DNA of 64,000 bases from Bradyrhizobium sp. JYMT SZCCT0180 (GTDB taxonomy: Bacteria > Pseudomonadota > Alphaproteobacteria > Rhizobiales > Xanthobacteraceae), in the NCBI RefSeq assembly GCF_018130165.1, contig NZ_JAFCLZ010000026.1, positions 1 to 64,000 on the forward strand, given 5' to 3'. Shown in pieces: positions 16,725 to 24,559 of the stretch. How positions within the stretch are numbered: position 1 is the stretch's first letter; the number at the start of each line of letters is the position of its first letter. The notes under the pieces were generated by a model that was given only the letters and a program-made list of their open reading frames with translations, searched no databases and was not told the origin of the DNA. The position numbers and the translations under genes are program-made.

Positions 16725-16982
16725 CTATCTCCTCACCTTCATCTTCTTGAACTTCACGCTCTTGCCGTCCGCCTGCCTTGTCGCGATGTAACCGGCCTCG
16801 AGGCAGGCTTCGCGCTGCGGCATCTTCTCCTGCGGGCTGCGCTCGGTTTCCCACCACGAGGCCCGGTGCGCCGCGCGCGGCAGGGCGGCATCGATGATCT
16901 CCTCGATCTGTTCGAAGGTCAGCACGAATTCGGGCAGCTTCTGTTTCTTCAGGTAGTCCCGCAGCAGGTCGTAGTCGTTCAC
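16725..16982 (-). CDS. DUF7662-like small protein (85 aa)
   Basis: The protein begins NDYDLLRDYLKKQ, then has LTFEQIEEIIDAALPRAAHRASWWET, and ends in a basic tail KSVKFKKMKVRR. The pattern of a short N-terminal helix, an FEQIEEIIG-like helix, LP-x-SA and a WW pair followed by a glycine/valine segment is that of DUF7662, a small domain often found near phage or restriction genes; its function is unknown. The gene ends one base before the AraC stop-proximal start and begins 20 bp after the antitoxin gene, so it may belong to the toxin-antitoxin transcript. Family assignment is from memory of the motif. Confidence 0.6.
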   Translation of the reverse strand: MNDYDLLRDYLKKQKLPEFVLTFEQIEEIIDAALPRAAHRASWWETERSPQEKMPQREACLEAGYIATRQADGKSVKFKKMKVRR

Positions 16983-17002
16983 GGATGTACTCGGTCAGAG
17001 GG

Positions 17003-17305
17003 TCAAGCAGTCTTTGCCAAGGCTCGCGTTACGGCATCGGGTTCTTTTTCGACAACCTTGAGCAGGATGCGTGCACTGCGTTCGGGCTGGCGGCGGCCCT
17101 GTTCCCAGTCGCGCACAGCCGACAGCGCGAAGCCGTAGGTCTGCGCAAAACTCTCCTGGGAGAGGCCGAGCCGGGTGCGGATTTTCTTCACGTTGACACG
17201 CGCCGGAACATGGATTCCGTAGCCACGCTTGCTTTCCGATCCATCGATGTAGGCCTTGGCCTCGCCAAGCCCGGCCTTGATCTTGTCGAACGCAGATCTC
17301 GTCAT
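17003..17305 (-). CDS. HigA-type antitoxin with XRE helix-turn-helix
   Basis: This 100-residue protein carries an XRE-type DNA-binding domain at about residues 35-90: IRTRLGLSQESFAQTYGFALSAVRDWEQGRRQP, with the usual glutamine in helix 2 and the WEQGRR turn. The N-terminal 35 residues include the HigA2/NadS-like segment before the HTH. The ATG overlaps the toxin stop by four bases, so the pair is translationally coupled in toxin-first order, as in higBA systems. The protein should neutralise the toxin and, with it, bind the 29-bp inverted repeat at 17646-17674. Confidence 0.85.
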   Translation of the reverse strand: MTRSAFDKIKAGLGEAKAYIDGSESKRGYGIHVPARVNVKKIRTRLGLSQESFAQTYGFALSAVRDWEQGRRQPERSARILLKVVEKEPDAVTRALAKTA

Positions 17306-17640
17306 TTTTCCCTCCTGTAGTCTTCGATCAGGTCGCCGACCATGCTGGCTAGCGCATTTCGCTCCGCCTGCGAAAGGTTGGCCTTCTCGTTCTTGGCGAA
17401 CACCGCCAGAACAAACACAGGCAGACTACTCCCACTAAACAGATAAATGATCCGTGCGCCGCCGCTCTTGCCGCGAGCGCCGAAGCCGAACCGGACCTTG
17501 CGAATGCCGCCGCTCCCGGGAATGACCACACCGCATGTGGGATCGGAGGCCAGGCGATCCACGATGGCCATGCGCTCGCTAGGGGAAAACAACCGCTCCG
17601 CGTCGGCCAGATAAGACGGCGTTTCCACGACGGTTTGCAT
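17302..17640 (-). CDS. RelE/HigB-type toxin
   Basis: The 112-residue product fits the RelE/ParE superfamily of mRNA interferases. It has an early helix with AERLFSPSERMAIVDRLASDP, central strands GIRKVRFGFGARGKSGGARIIYLF, and a hydrophobic strand PVFVLAVFAKNEKANLS, followed by a final helix. The KVRF-G and RIIYLF segments are the recognisable core, and the KNEKANLS turn is typical of HigB2-like proteins. It would cleave translated mRNA when free. A near-consensus promoter (TTGACC-N17-TAGTAT) lies just upstream, with almost no leader before the ATG. The antitoxin gene overlaps by four bases. Confidence 0.85.
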   Translation of the reverse strand: MQTVVETPSYLADAERLFSPSERMAIVDRLASDPTCGVVIPGSGGIRKVRFGFGARGKSGGARIIYLFSGSSLPVFVLAVFAKNEKANLSQAERNALASMVGDLIEDYRREK

Positions 17641-17645
17641 TGGAG

Positions 17646-17677
17646 ACCATACTACGGCAATGCCGTAGTATGGTCAA
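17646..17677 (-). promoter_or_regulatory. Promoter with embedded operator for the toxin-antitoxin operon
   Basis: ACCATACTACGGCA (17646-17659) is repeated inverted at 17661-17674 with one base between: a perfect 29-bp palindrome. On the minus strand, TTGACC (17672-17677) and TAGTAT (17649-17654) are separated by exactly 17 bases, so the palindrome covers the spacer and the -10. A start about seven bases after the -10 would leave only two or three bases before the ATG at 17640, suggesting a leaderless or nearly leaderless mRNA. Confidence 0.8.
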
Positions 17678-17827
17678 GGAACCTCTTAAGTTCAGATCGC
17701 TCGTCCCCGTCGTTTTGCGCAATGCTGCCGATCCCGGCAACCAAGCGTTAACCGATCGGCGCATCGTTGTCGCCATTTAAGGCCGCGACAAGGTTTCCGG
17801 TGCATTCAGGAGGCCGGGGAGCGGACG

Positions 17828-19336
17828 ATGTTGTTCGGACGGCGCATAGACTTGGCCAAAAAACGGGCCCATCGGCCCTGGCGGCTGTCAGCCAAGTTGC
17901 TGATCGCCTCCTCCGTGGCCACCGTGATCGGCTTCTCCGCGATCTGCGCCAACGTCATGCTCGACATGCGGCGCGGCGAGGAAGAGCTGGCCCGCCAGAT
18001 GCTCGAAAACCTCGCTGCCGGCATCGACGCCGACATCGGACGCAACATCGAGCTCTACGACCTGTCGCTGCGTGCGGTCGCCAGCAATCTGGTGATGCCG
18101 GAGCTCAAGGACGTCAGCAAGGAAATCCGCCATCTGATCCTGTTCGACCGCGCCGCCTCCGCCAAGCATTTCGGCGCAATCCAGGTATTCGACGCGTCAG
18201 GGCGATTGTGGATCGATGCTTCCTCGCTCGACCCGCGGCCGGAGAACCGCGCCGATGAGGAATATTTTGCGGTCCATCGCGGCAATCCGGACGAGGGCCT
18301 GTTCGTCAGCCGCCCGATGCTGCATCGCGGCGCCTATTCGATCGTGCTGAGCCGGCGCATCGCCGACGCCGAAGGCCGCTTTCTCGGTGTGGCCGCGGGC
18401 TCGATCCGGTTCAGTTACTTCCACGAGTTGTTCGACCGATTGAACCTCAGTGCCGACGACACGATCACCGTGCTGCGCCGCGACCGCACCATCATCATGC
18501 GCAAGCCGTTCAACCTCGACGTCATCGGCAAGAACCTGGCGACGGTGCGAACCTGGAGCGCGAACAATCTGAAGCCCACCGGGTCCTATGCCGGGCAAGG
18601 CCCCGTCGATGCGACACCCCGGCTCTATGTCCGGCGCGACAGCGGCGGTCCGCTCTATGTCGTGGTCGGAAAACCGCTCGAAGCCATCTTCCACGTTTGG
18701 CAACGGGAAGTGATCCGGATCGGCGCCATCATGACCGCGCTGATCCTGTTCGTGCTCGGCACCACCTTCTTCCTCGGGCGCGAAATCAGCCGCCGCGCCC
18801 AGGCCGAGGACAAGCTCGAGGAACTCGCCACCACCGACGCGCTCACCGGCCTGAAGAACCGGCGCAAGTTCGATCTCGAGATCGACATGGAATGGCGGCG
18901 CGCGGTGCGCAGCAGGACGCCGGTCGCGCTATTGATGATCGATGCCGATCACTTCAAAGCCTACAACGACAATTATGGCCACCAGGCCGGCGACCAGGTG
19001 CTGGTCGGCATTGCGATTTGTATTTCGGATTCGGTCAGGCGCGCCGGCGATTGCGGGGCACGGTTCGGCGGCGAGGAATTCGCGGTGCTATTGCCGGGGT
19101 TCTCGGTCACCGAGGCGCACGCAGTCGCCGAAAACATCCGGCACAAGGTCGCGCATTGGTCGGAGGAGCCGGAAGTCACGACCGTCAGCATCGGCGTCGC
19201 CAGCATGATGCCATCGGCGGGGCTGGACTGGCCTGACCTGATCGCGGCCGCCGACAAGGCGCTCTATGCCGCCAAGGCCAATGGCCGCAACCAGACCGTG
19301 GTCGCCAACGTTCCGCATTTGGCGATGGTGGCTTGA
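17828..19336 (+). CDS. Membrane-bound diguanylate cyclase with extracytoplasmic sensor
   Basis: This 502-residue protein has a basic N-terminus and a membrane span at about 21-43. A periplasmic region to about 285 follows, with the Cache/PDC pattern (IQVFDASGRLWIDASS, YSIVLSRRI). A second span lies at about 295-315, then a GGDEF domain at about 335-495. The active-site loop reads GGEEF near residue 414, with the inhibitory-site motif RxxD (RAGD) five residues before it, so the enzyme should make cyclic di-GMP and be product-inhibited. No EAL domain is present. The ATG is preceded by GGGGAG. The gene stands alone, in the opposite direction to the toxin-antitoxin operon. Confidence 0.9.
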   Translation: MLFGRRIDLAKKRAHRPWRLSAKLLIASSVATVIGFSAICANVMLDMRRGEEELARQMLENLAAGIDADIGRNIELYDLSLRAVASNLVMPELKDVSKEIRHLILFDRAASAKHFGAIQVFDASGRLWIDASSLDPRPENRADEEYFAVHRGNPDEGLFVSRPMLHRGAYSIVLSRRIADAEGRFLGVAAGSIRFSYFHELFDRLNLSADDTITVLRRDRTIIMRKPFNLDVIGKNLATVRTWSANNLKPTGSYAGQGPVDATPRLYVRRDSGGPLYVVVGKPLEAIFHVWQREVIRIGAIMTALILFVLGTTFFLGREISRRAQAEDKLEELATTDALTGLKNRRKFDLEIDMEWRRAVRSRTPVALLMIDADHFKAYNDNYGHQAGDQVLVGIAICISDSVRRAGDCGARFGGEEFAVLLPGFSVTEAHAVAENIRHKVAHWSEEPEVTTVSIGVASMMPSAGLDWPDLIAAADKALYAAKANGRNQTVVANVPHLAMVA

Positions 19337-19352
19337 GCTGATCAGTACCGGT

Positions 19353-19450
19353 GTCATGCCCGCGAAGGCGGGCATCCAGTACGCCGTGCTGTTTCGGATC
19401 AGTCGCCAGCGTCACGGAATACTGGATCATCCGCTTTCGCGGATGATGAC
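19353..19450. repeat. Palindromic intergenic repeat, family A, copy 1
   Basis: GTCATGCCCGCGAAGGCGGGCATCCAGTA at the left is mirrored by GAATACTGGATCATCCGCTTTCGCGGATGATGAC at the right. The arms can fold on themselves and with each other. Related elements lie at 34130-34228 and 59691-59793. It sits between the diguanylate cyclase and galU, two convergent genes, and may act as a terminator or RNA-processing site. Confidence 0.75.
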
Positions 19451-19470
19451 GACCACCAGCGCTCCCTCGC

Positions 19471-20349
19471 TTATTTCTCCAAATACTTCTTCATCTCCGC
19501 GCGCAGGTCGGCGCGCAGGTCGGCGCGAGCCATGCCGTAGGCGATGTTGGCGCGCAGGAAGCCGGGCTTGGAGCCGCAATCGTGCCGCTCGCCCTCGAAC
19601 TCCAGGCCGTAGAATTTTTGCGTGTTGGCGAGCGCTCGCATCGCATCGGTGAGCTGGATCTCGCCGCCGGCGCCGCGTTCCTGGGTCTCGAGAATCTTGA
19701 AGATCTCCGGCTGCAGGATGTAGCGCCCGGTGATCGACAGGTTTGACGGCGCGGTGCCCTTGGCCGGCTTCTCCACCATGCCGTCGACCTCGAACATCTT
19801 GCCGGTGCGCTTGCCGACGCCGCAGATGCCGTATTGATGGGTCATTTCTTCGGGCACCGCCTCGACCGCGAGCACATTGGATTTCTCACCGAGCTTGTTT
19901 GCGGCCTCGATCATCTGCGCGAGGCAGCCCGGCGTGTTCAGCACCAGTTCGTCCGGCAGCACCACCGCGAACGGTTCGTCGCCGACGATGTCGCGCGCAC
20001 ACCAGACCGCATGGCCAAGACCCAGCGGCGCCTGCTGCCGGGTGAAACTGGTGGCGCCGGCGGCGGGCTGGTCGCGCGCCAGGATGTCCTGCTCGGCCTT
20101 CTTGTTGCCGCGCGCGGCCAGCGTGGTGTCGAGCTCGAACATGCGGTCGAAATGGTCCTCGATCACGCCCTTGTTGCGCCCGGTGACGAAAATGAAATGC
20201 TCGATGCCGGCTTCCTTGGCCTCGTCATAGACGTACTGGATGAGCGGCTTGTCGACGATGGTCAGCATTTCCTTCGGCATCGCCTTGGTGGCGGGCAGGA
20301 CGCGGGTGCCGAGACCGGCGACCGGGAAGACGGCTTTGCGGATTTTCAT
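19471..20349 (-). CDS. galU: UTP--glucose-1-phosphate uridylyltransferase
   Basis: The enzyme makes UDP-glucose from UTP and glucose-1-phosphate, supplying exopolysaccharide, LPS and glycan synthesis in the cytoplasm. The 292-residue sequence is typical in length and motif. The nucleotide-binding start is VAGLGTRVLPATKAMPKEML (about residues 10-29). Further signatures are KPLIQYVYDEA, the sugar-site segment LGLGHAVWCA, and VEKPAKGTAPS. A single ATG fits the conserved N-terminus MKIRKAVFPVAG. The gene is alone on the minus strand and divergent from the transglycosylase gene. Confidence 0.95.
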   Translation of the reverse strand: MKIRKAVFPVAGLGTRVLPATKAMPKEMLTIVDKPLIQYVYDEAKEAGIEHFIFVTGRNKGVIEDHFDRMFELDTTLAARGNKKAEQDILARDQPAAGATSFTRQQAPLGLGHAVWCARDIVGDEPFAVVLPDELVLNTPGCLAQMIEAANKLGEKSNVLAVEAVPEEMTHQYGICGVGKRTGKMFEVDGMVEKPAKGTAPSNLSITGRYILQPEIFKILETQERGAGGEIQLTDAMRALANTQKFYGLEFEGERHDCGSKPGFLRANIAYGMARADLRADLRAEMKKYLEK

Positions 20350-20575
20350 GGGAATATCGGAAGTCCCTTAAGCGTGAGGAGTATGCGTCTGATGGCACGT
20401 TGGTAGCCCGTTTGCAGCCGGGAACAAAGGCGGATGTGTGGTGCAACAAAGTCCGCTTCCCGCTTTGCGCCCCCTTGCGGCGGAAAAGGGGAAGCAACAA
20501 ATTCCGGCCTTTGTTAAGCTGTTGGAAACCGTGACAGGGCCTTGTGAAACGGGGATGTTGAAGGGCGGAGACGAC

Positions 20576-22000
20576 ATGCGTTGGACGGGAACCGCGGTGA
20601 CCTACCGGACCGCCGCGATCATCATTGCGGTGACGCTGCTGCATGCTGTTTTTTGCACCCAGGCTTTTGCCCAATCATCCGGCAACAACGGCGTCTCGAA
20701 CTTCCTCGGCAACATCTTCGGCCAGAAATCAGCCACCTCGCCGCAGGCTCAGGCAGCGCCTGCCCCGGAAGGCGCACCATCCGCGCCATCAGCACCATCC
20801 GCACCGCCGCCCTGGAGCGGCGAAGACGGCGGTTCGGGCCATCCTCTGATGACCGCAGCTGCAATCCGGCAGGCGGCCGCGAATTTTCCAAATTGCGTCG
20901 CCGCGATGTGGCCCGATGCCGCACGGCGTCACGTGACGCAAGCGAATTTCGAGCGCTTCACCGCGGACCTTTCGCCCGACCTGCGGATCATGGACCTGAT
21001 GGATTCGCAGCCCGAATTCACCAAGGCGATCTGGGACTATCTCGACATCCTCGTGAATGAAAACCGGCTCGCCAAGGGCCGCGAGATCCTCGCCAGGTAC
21101 AAACCGCAATTCGACGCGGTGGAAAAAGCCTATGGCGTCGACCGCTACGCCATCGCGTCGATCTGGGGCATCGAATCGAACTACTCGACGCAGATGGGCG
21201 ATCGCAACGTGCTCAATTCGACCGCGACGCTGGCCTGCATCGGCCGCCGCCAGGGCTATTTCAAGGACGAGTTTTTGACCGCGCTGGAGATCCTGAACCG
21301 CGGCGATCTGCGTCCCGAACAGATGCGCGGCTCGTGGGCGGGCGCGTTCGGGCCGACGCAGTTCATGCCGACCGCCTTCAAGCGCTACGCCGTCGATGCC
21401 GACGGCGACGGCCGCCGCGATGTCGTCGACAATCCGGCCGACCTGATCGCCTCGACGGCCAACAACCTCAGGAAAGACGGCTGGCAGTCCGGCCAGACCT
21501 GGGGCTACGAGGTCGTGCTGCCCAAGGGTTTCAACTTCATGCTGGCCGACAAGGCCAAGGCGATGACGGTTGCGCAGTGGGAACAGCAGGGCCTTACGCG
21601 CGCCGGCGGCAAGCCGTTCCCGAATCCGACCGAGAAGGCCTATCTGCTAGCGCCGGCCGGCGCTGACGCGCCGGGCTTCCTGATGCTGCAGAATTTCCGG
21701 GTGATCATGAAATACAACCCGGCCGAGGCCTATGCGCTGGCGATCGGGCATTTCGCCGACCGCCTGCGCGGTGGCGCGCCGTTCGTGCAGCCCTGGCCGC
21801 GGCAGGAACGGGTGCTGTCGCGGGCCGAGCGGCTGGAGCTGCAGCAGCTGCTGGCCCAGCGCGGCTTCTACCGGGGCACCCCGGACGGCCAGTTCGGCGG
21901 CATGACCCGCGAGGCGCTGCGCGGCTTTCAGGCCTCGATCGGGGCCCCTGCGGACGGTTTCGCCTCCTCCGACGTGCTGGAGCGGCTTAGGGGGCGCTGA
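20576..22000 (+). CDS. Lytic murein transglycosylase, MltB type, with peptidoglycan-binding domain
   Basis: I chose the ATG at 20576, which follows AAGGGCGGAG and begins a clear signal peptide ending AFAQS; more distal in-frame starts have no such signal. The 474-residue protein has a proline/alanine-rich linker (about 45-75) and then the MltB-like SLT domain. The catalytic glutamate lies in the segment GIESNYSTQMG near residue 199, and the conserved GSWAGAFGPTQFMPT and LIASTANNL follow. The C-terminal 60 residues form a PG_binding_1 domain (LQQLLAQRGFYRGTPDGQFGG). It cleaves glycan strands to 1,6-anhydromuramyl ends in the periplasm. Confidence 0.92.
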   Translation: MRWTGTAVTYRTAAIIIAVTLLHAVFCTQAFAQSSGNNGVSNFLGNIFGQKSATSPQAQAAPAPEGAPSAPSAPSAPPPWSGEDGGSGHPLMTAAAIRQAAANFPNCVAAMWPDAARRHVTQANFERFTADLSPDLRIMDLMDSQPEFTKAIWDYLDILVNENRLAKGREILARYKPQFDAVEKAYGVDRYAIASIWGIESNYSTQMGDRNVLNSTATLACIGRRQGYFKDEFLTALEILNRGDLRPEQMRGSWAGAFGPTQFMPTAFKRYAVDADGDGRRDVVDNPADLIASTANNLRKDGWQSGQTWGYEVVLPKGFNFMLADKAKAMTVAQWEQQGLTRAGGKPFPNPTEKAYLLAPAGADAPGFLMLQNFRVIMKYNPAEAYALAIGHFADRLRGGAPFVQPWPRQERVLSRAERLELQQLLAQRGFYRGTPDGQFGGMTREALRGFQASIGAPADGFASSDVLERLRGR

Positions 22001-22052
22001 AACGGGATTCGGCTCCAAAAGTAACCCTGTACAGCACATTTTCGTGCCGCCC

Positions 22053-22081
22053 TTGACGGGTGTGGCCGTTGCCCGATTTAT
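22053..22081 (+). promoter_or_regulatory. Possible sigma-70 promoter for the SGNH-like gene
   Basis: TTGACG (22053-22058) and ATTTAT (22076-22081) are separated by 17 bases in the 157-bp gap before the gene at 22158. The -10 is only a partial match, so this is a suggestion. Confidence 0.3.
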
Positions 22082-22157
22082 GGCAAGGAATATGCCCGCT
22101 TGCGGCCTGATTCAGCTATTATAACCGCGCCTTCACAACCCATTGCGACCGAGCCGG

Positions 22158-23849
22158 ATGCAAAAGCCAAAGTCCTTTTTCCGCGTGTTCACCGAAACCG
22201 GTCCGCTGACGGCGGTGGCGGTGGCGATCGCGCTGTTGATCGGGATCGCGGGACCGGCGTCCGCGCAGTTCTTCAATTTCGGTGGCTTCGGTGGTCCGCC
22301 GCAGCAGCAGCGGCAGGCGCCGCGCAACAACGGCGGCTGGTTTGGCGGCGACTTCTTTACGCCGTTCCAGCAGCAGGCCCCGCAACAAGCGCCGCGCCAG
22401 GATTTCTCCAGGGCGCCGGCGCCCGCCAAGCGCGACGCCGCGGCCGAACGGAACGTGCTGGTGCTCGGCGACGCCATGGCGGACTGGCTCGCCTACGGCC
22501 TGGAAGACGCCTACTCCGAACAGCCCGACATGGGCGTGATCCGCAAGCATCGGACCGTATCCGGCCTGATCAAGTATCAGCCCAAGGGCGAGCCGTCAGA
22601 TTGGGCTGCCGCCGCGCGCAGCATCCTCGCCAACGAGAAGCCGGACGCCATCGTCGTCATGCTCGGCCTCAACGACCGCGTCGCGATCCGCGAGCTGGCG
22701 GTTGATAAATCGAAGAAAGACGACAAGAAGACCGCCAAGCCGGCCGACACCAAACCCGGCGCGAAACCGGATGGCACGGCGGAGACCGCTGCCAAGCCGG
22801 ATGACAAGCCGGCCGATGCCGAAGCGGCCGACGACGCCGACAGCGATGCGCCGCAGGTCGCAGCACCGGAGAAGAGTTCGCGCTCGGCGGGCGGGCTCTA
22901 CGAATTCCGCGACGAGCGCTGGGTGGAGCTCTACGCCAAGAAAATCGAAGAGATGATCGGCATCCTGAAATCCAAGGGCGTGCCGGTGCTGTGGGTCGGG
23001 CTACCCGCTGTGCGCGGCGTCAAGGGCACGTCCGACTCGCTGTTCCTCAATGCGCTCTATCGCGACGCATCGGCCAAGGCCGGCATCACCTATGTCGATA
23101 TCTGGGATGGCTTTGTCGACGAGGCCGGCCGCTTCTTGCAGAAGGGTCCCGACTTCGAAGGCCAGATCCGCCAACTGCGTTCCTATGACGGCGTGTATTT
23201 CACCAAGCCCGGCGCGCGCAAGCTCGCGCATTATGTCGAGCGTGAAGTCAGCCGCCTGCTGGCCTCCCGCTCGGGACCGATCGCGCTGCCGGTCGAACCG
23301 GCGACGCCCGACGCCAATGCCGTGCCGGGCCAACCGGCGCCGCGGCCGCTGGCCGGACCTATTTTGCCGCTGATCGCCTCCTCCGTCGGTACCGATCAAT
23401 TGCTCGGCGGACCGGGCACGCGTCCCGCCGCGGTCGATGCGCTTGCCGCGAGAACGCTGGTGAAGGGCGAACCGCTGGCGGCGCCGGCCGGCCGCGCCGA
23501 TGATTTCGCCTGGCCGCGCCGCGAGATCGGCCGCGAACAGGCCAAGGAACCCGGCAAGGACCAAGCCAAGGGTGAATCGCCGGTCGCTGCTACCTCACCT
23601 GATGGTACGGTCCCGGCAGCCGCGCCCGCCGCGCCGCCGAAACCCCTTGCACCGAAGCGGCAATTCCGTCCCGCGCAGACCGAACAGCCGGCATTGCGCG
23701 ATTTCTTCGGCGGCTTCGGTGCGCCGCCGCCGCGCCAGATTGCACCAGCGCCGCCGCGCGCGCCTGGACCCATCGCCCCGGGCGTGCCGCGCCCGCCGGG
23801 TAACGTCGGACGAGCGGCGGAAGCCCCCGCAGGCGCGTTCACACGATAG
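22158..23849 (+). CDS. DUF459 / SGNH-hydrolase-fold secreted protein, probable pseudoenzyme
   Basis: This 563-residue protein starts with a signal or anchor segment (AVAIALLIGIAGPASAQ). Glutamine-rich low-complexity sequence follows, then an SGNH-like domain (about 95-370), and the protein ends in a long alanine/proline-rich tail. Block I reads VLVLGDAMADWLAYGLE where active enzymes have GDS, so the nucleophilic serine is alanine. Block III is intact as MLGLNDR. Block V reads SYDGVYFTKPGARKLA, with tyrosine where the catalytic histidine is expected. An unusual insertion of about 50 Lys/Asp/Ala/Pro residues lies at about 183-235. It probably binds rather than hydrolyses an acyl substrate in the envelope. 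The ribosome-binding site is weak. Confidence 0.75.
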   Translation: MQKPKSFFRVFTETGPLTAVAVAIALLIGIAGPASAQFFNFGGFGGPPQQQRQAPRNNGGWFGGDFFTPFQQQAPQQAPRQDFSRAPAPAKRDAAAERNVLVLGDAMADWLAYGLEDAYSEQPDMGVIRKHRTVSGLIKYQPKGEPSDWAAAARSILANEKPDAIVVMLGLNDRVAIRELAVDKSKKDDKKTAKPADTKPGAKPDGTAETAAKPDDKPADAEAADDADSDAPQVAAPEKSSRSAGGLYEFRDERWVELYAKKIEEMIGILKSKGVPVLWVGLPAVRGVKGTSDSLFLNALYRDASAKAGITYVDIWDGFVDEAGRFLQKGPDFEGQIRQLRSYDGVYFTKPGARKLAHYVEREVSRLLASRSGPIALPVEPATPDANAVPGQPAPRPLAGPILPLIASSVGTDQLLGGPGTRPAAVDALAARTLVKGEPLAAPAGRADDFAWPRREIGREQAKEPGKDQAKGESPVAATSPDGTVPAAAPAAPPKPLAPKRQFRPAQTEQPALRDFFGGFGAPPPRQIAPAPPRAPGPIAPGVPRPPGNVGRAAEAPAGAFTR

Positions 23850-23880
23850 TTTTGTTCTGCACGCCGTGCTCTGTGGCTTC

Positions 23881-24013
23881 ATGGTTCCAGACGCGCGAAG
23901 ACGCGCTCCTCACCATGAGGGCGAGAGAGTCGGGCTTTTGAAATGAGCTCTTCAGGATCAGGTGTTGAACCCTCATGGTGAGGAGCGCGGCAAAGCCGCG
24001 CGTCTCGAACCAT
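23881..24013. repeat. Palindromic intergenic repeat, family F
   Basis: ATGGTTCCAGACGCGCG followed by GCGCTCCTCACCATGAGGG at the left is matched inverted by CCCTCATGGTGAGGAGCGCG followed by CGCGCGTCTCGAACCAT at the right, with about 45 bp between. It lies between the SGNH-like gene and csbD, whose stops converge, so it may terminate transcription from either side. Confidence 0.7.
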
Positions 24014-24032
24014 AGGGCCCCTGATGCTGAAA

Positions 24033-24431
24033 CTAGCCGTAATACCGCCAGCGCGATGGCGGCGGGCGGCGGGGCTGTCGGGTCATCAACAGCGCCAGTG
24101 CGAAACCGATCCCGCCGGCGACCAGCAGTGCGCCGAGCGGATTGTCCTGCACGGTTTTCGCCATCGCCTTCTGGCCGTCGCGGATGGTGTCGCCGCTGTT
24201 GCCGTAGGCGTCCTTGACGGTGTCCACAGCATCCTTGGCGTAGTTGGCCGCCGCATCGGTGGCGTCGCGCGCGGCGTCCTTGGCCTGGCCGTACAAATTC
24301 TGCACGGTACCTGCGGCCTCGCGCGCGCGGCCTTCGGCCTGCGTTTTGGCATCGCCCGTCATACTACCGACGGCGCCTTCGACCTTGCCCGCGAAATCCT
24401 TGGCCGAACCTGCAATTCGATCCTTGTCCAT
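24033..24431 (-). CDS. CsbD-family stress protein with C-terminal membrane segment (132 aa)
   Basis: The start at 24431 has AGGGAG nine bases upstream and begins MDKDRIAGSAKDFAGKVEGAVG, the CsbD signature. The middle is a long alanine/aspartate/lysine helix of heptad-like repeats (KDAARDATDAAANYAKDA). After this, a conserved hydrophobic segment (LGALLVAGGIGFALALLM) and a basic tail suggest membrane attachment, unlike the soluble 66-residue CsbD at 52925. CsbD proteins are strongly induced in general stress responses, though their role is unknown. A GGAAC-N16-GGTT element upstream (24460-24484) fits the alphaproteobacterial EcfG promoter. Confidence 0.8.
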   Translation of the reverse strand: MDKDRIAGSAKDFAGKVEGAVGSMTGDAKTQAEGRAREAAGTVQNLYGQAKDAARDATDAAANYAKDAVDTVKDAYGNSGDTIRDGQKAMAKTVQDNPLGALLVAGGIGFALALLMTRQPRRPPPSRWRYYG

Positions 24432-24459
24432 CACGATCACTCCCTGTTTCAGAGGAAGT

Positions 24460-24484
24460 AACCGACGAGACGCTGGCAAGTTCC
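24460..24484 (-). promoter_or_regulatory. EcfG-type promoter (slightly degenerate) for the 132-aa CsbD gene
   Basis: On the minus strand GGAAC (24480-24484) and GGTT (24460-24463) are separated by 16 bases, 28 bp before the start codon. The consensus -10 is CGTT, so one base differs. Confidence 0.55.
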
Positions 24485-24505
24485 GATGTCTTCCAGACGT
24501 CTATA

Positions 24506-24557
24506 GTTTGACGCGTTTTCTTCACGCGAACCGGTACCCACTTCGCTCGAAAACGCT
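24506..24557. repeat. Rhizobial R-like repeat, copy 1
   Basis: A ~52-bp element with terminal inverted GCGTTTTC/GAAAACGC arms, nearly identical to 25866-25918. It separates csbD from the SDR gene. Confidence 0.75.
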
Positions 24558-24559
24558 AT

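Noticed and set aside
17678..17720. GGAAC near 17680 as an EcfG site for the diguanylate cyclase
   Set aside because: No CGTT at 16 or 17 bases downstream.
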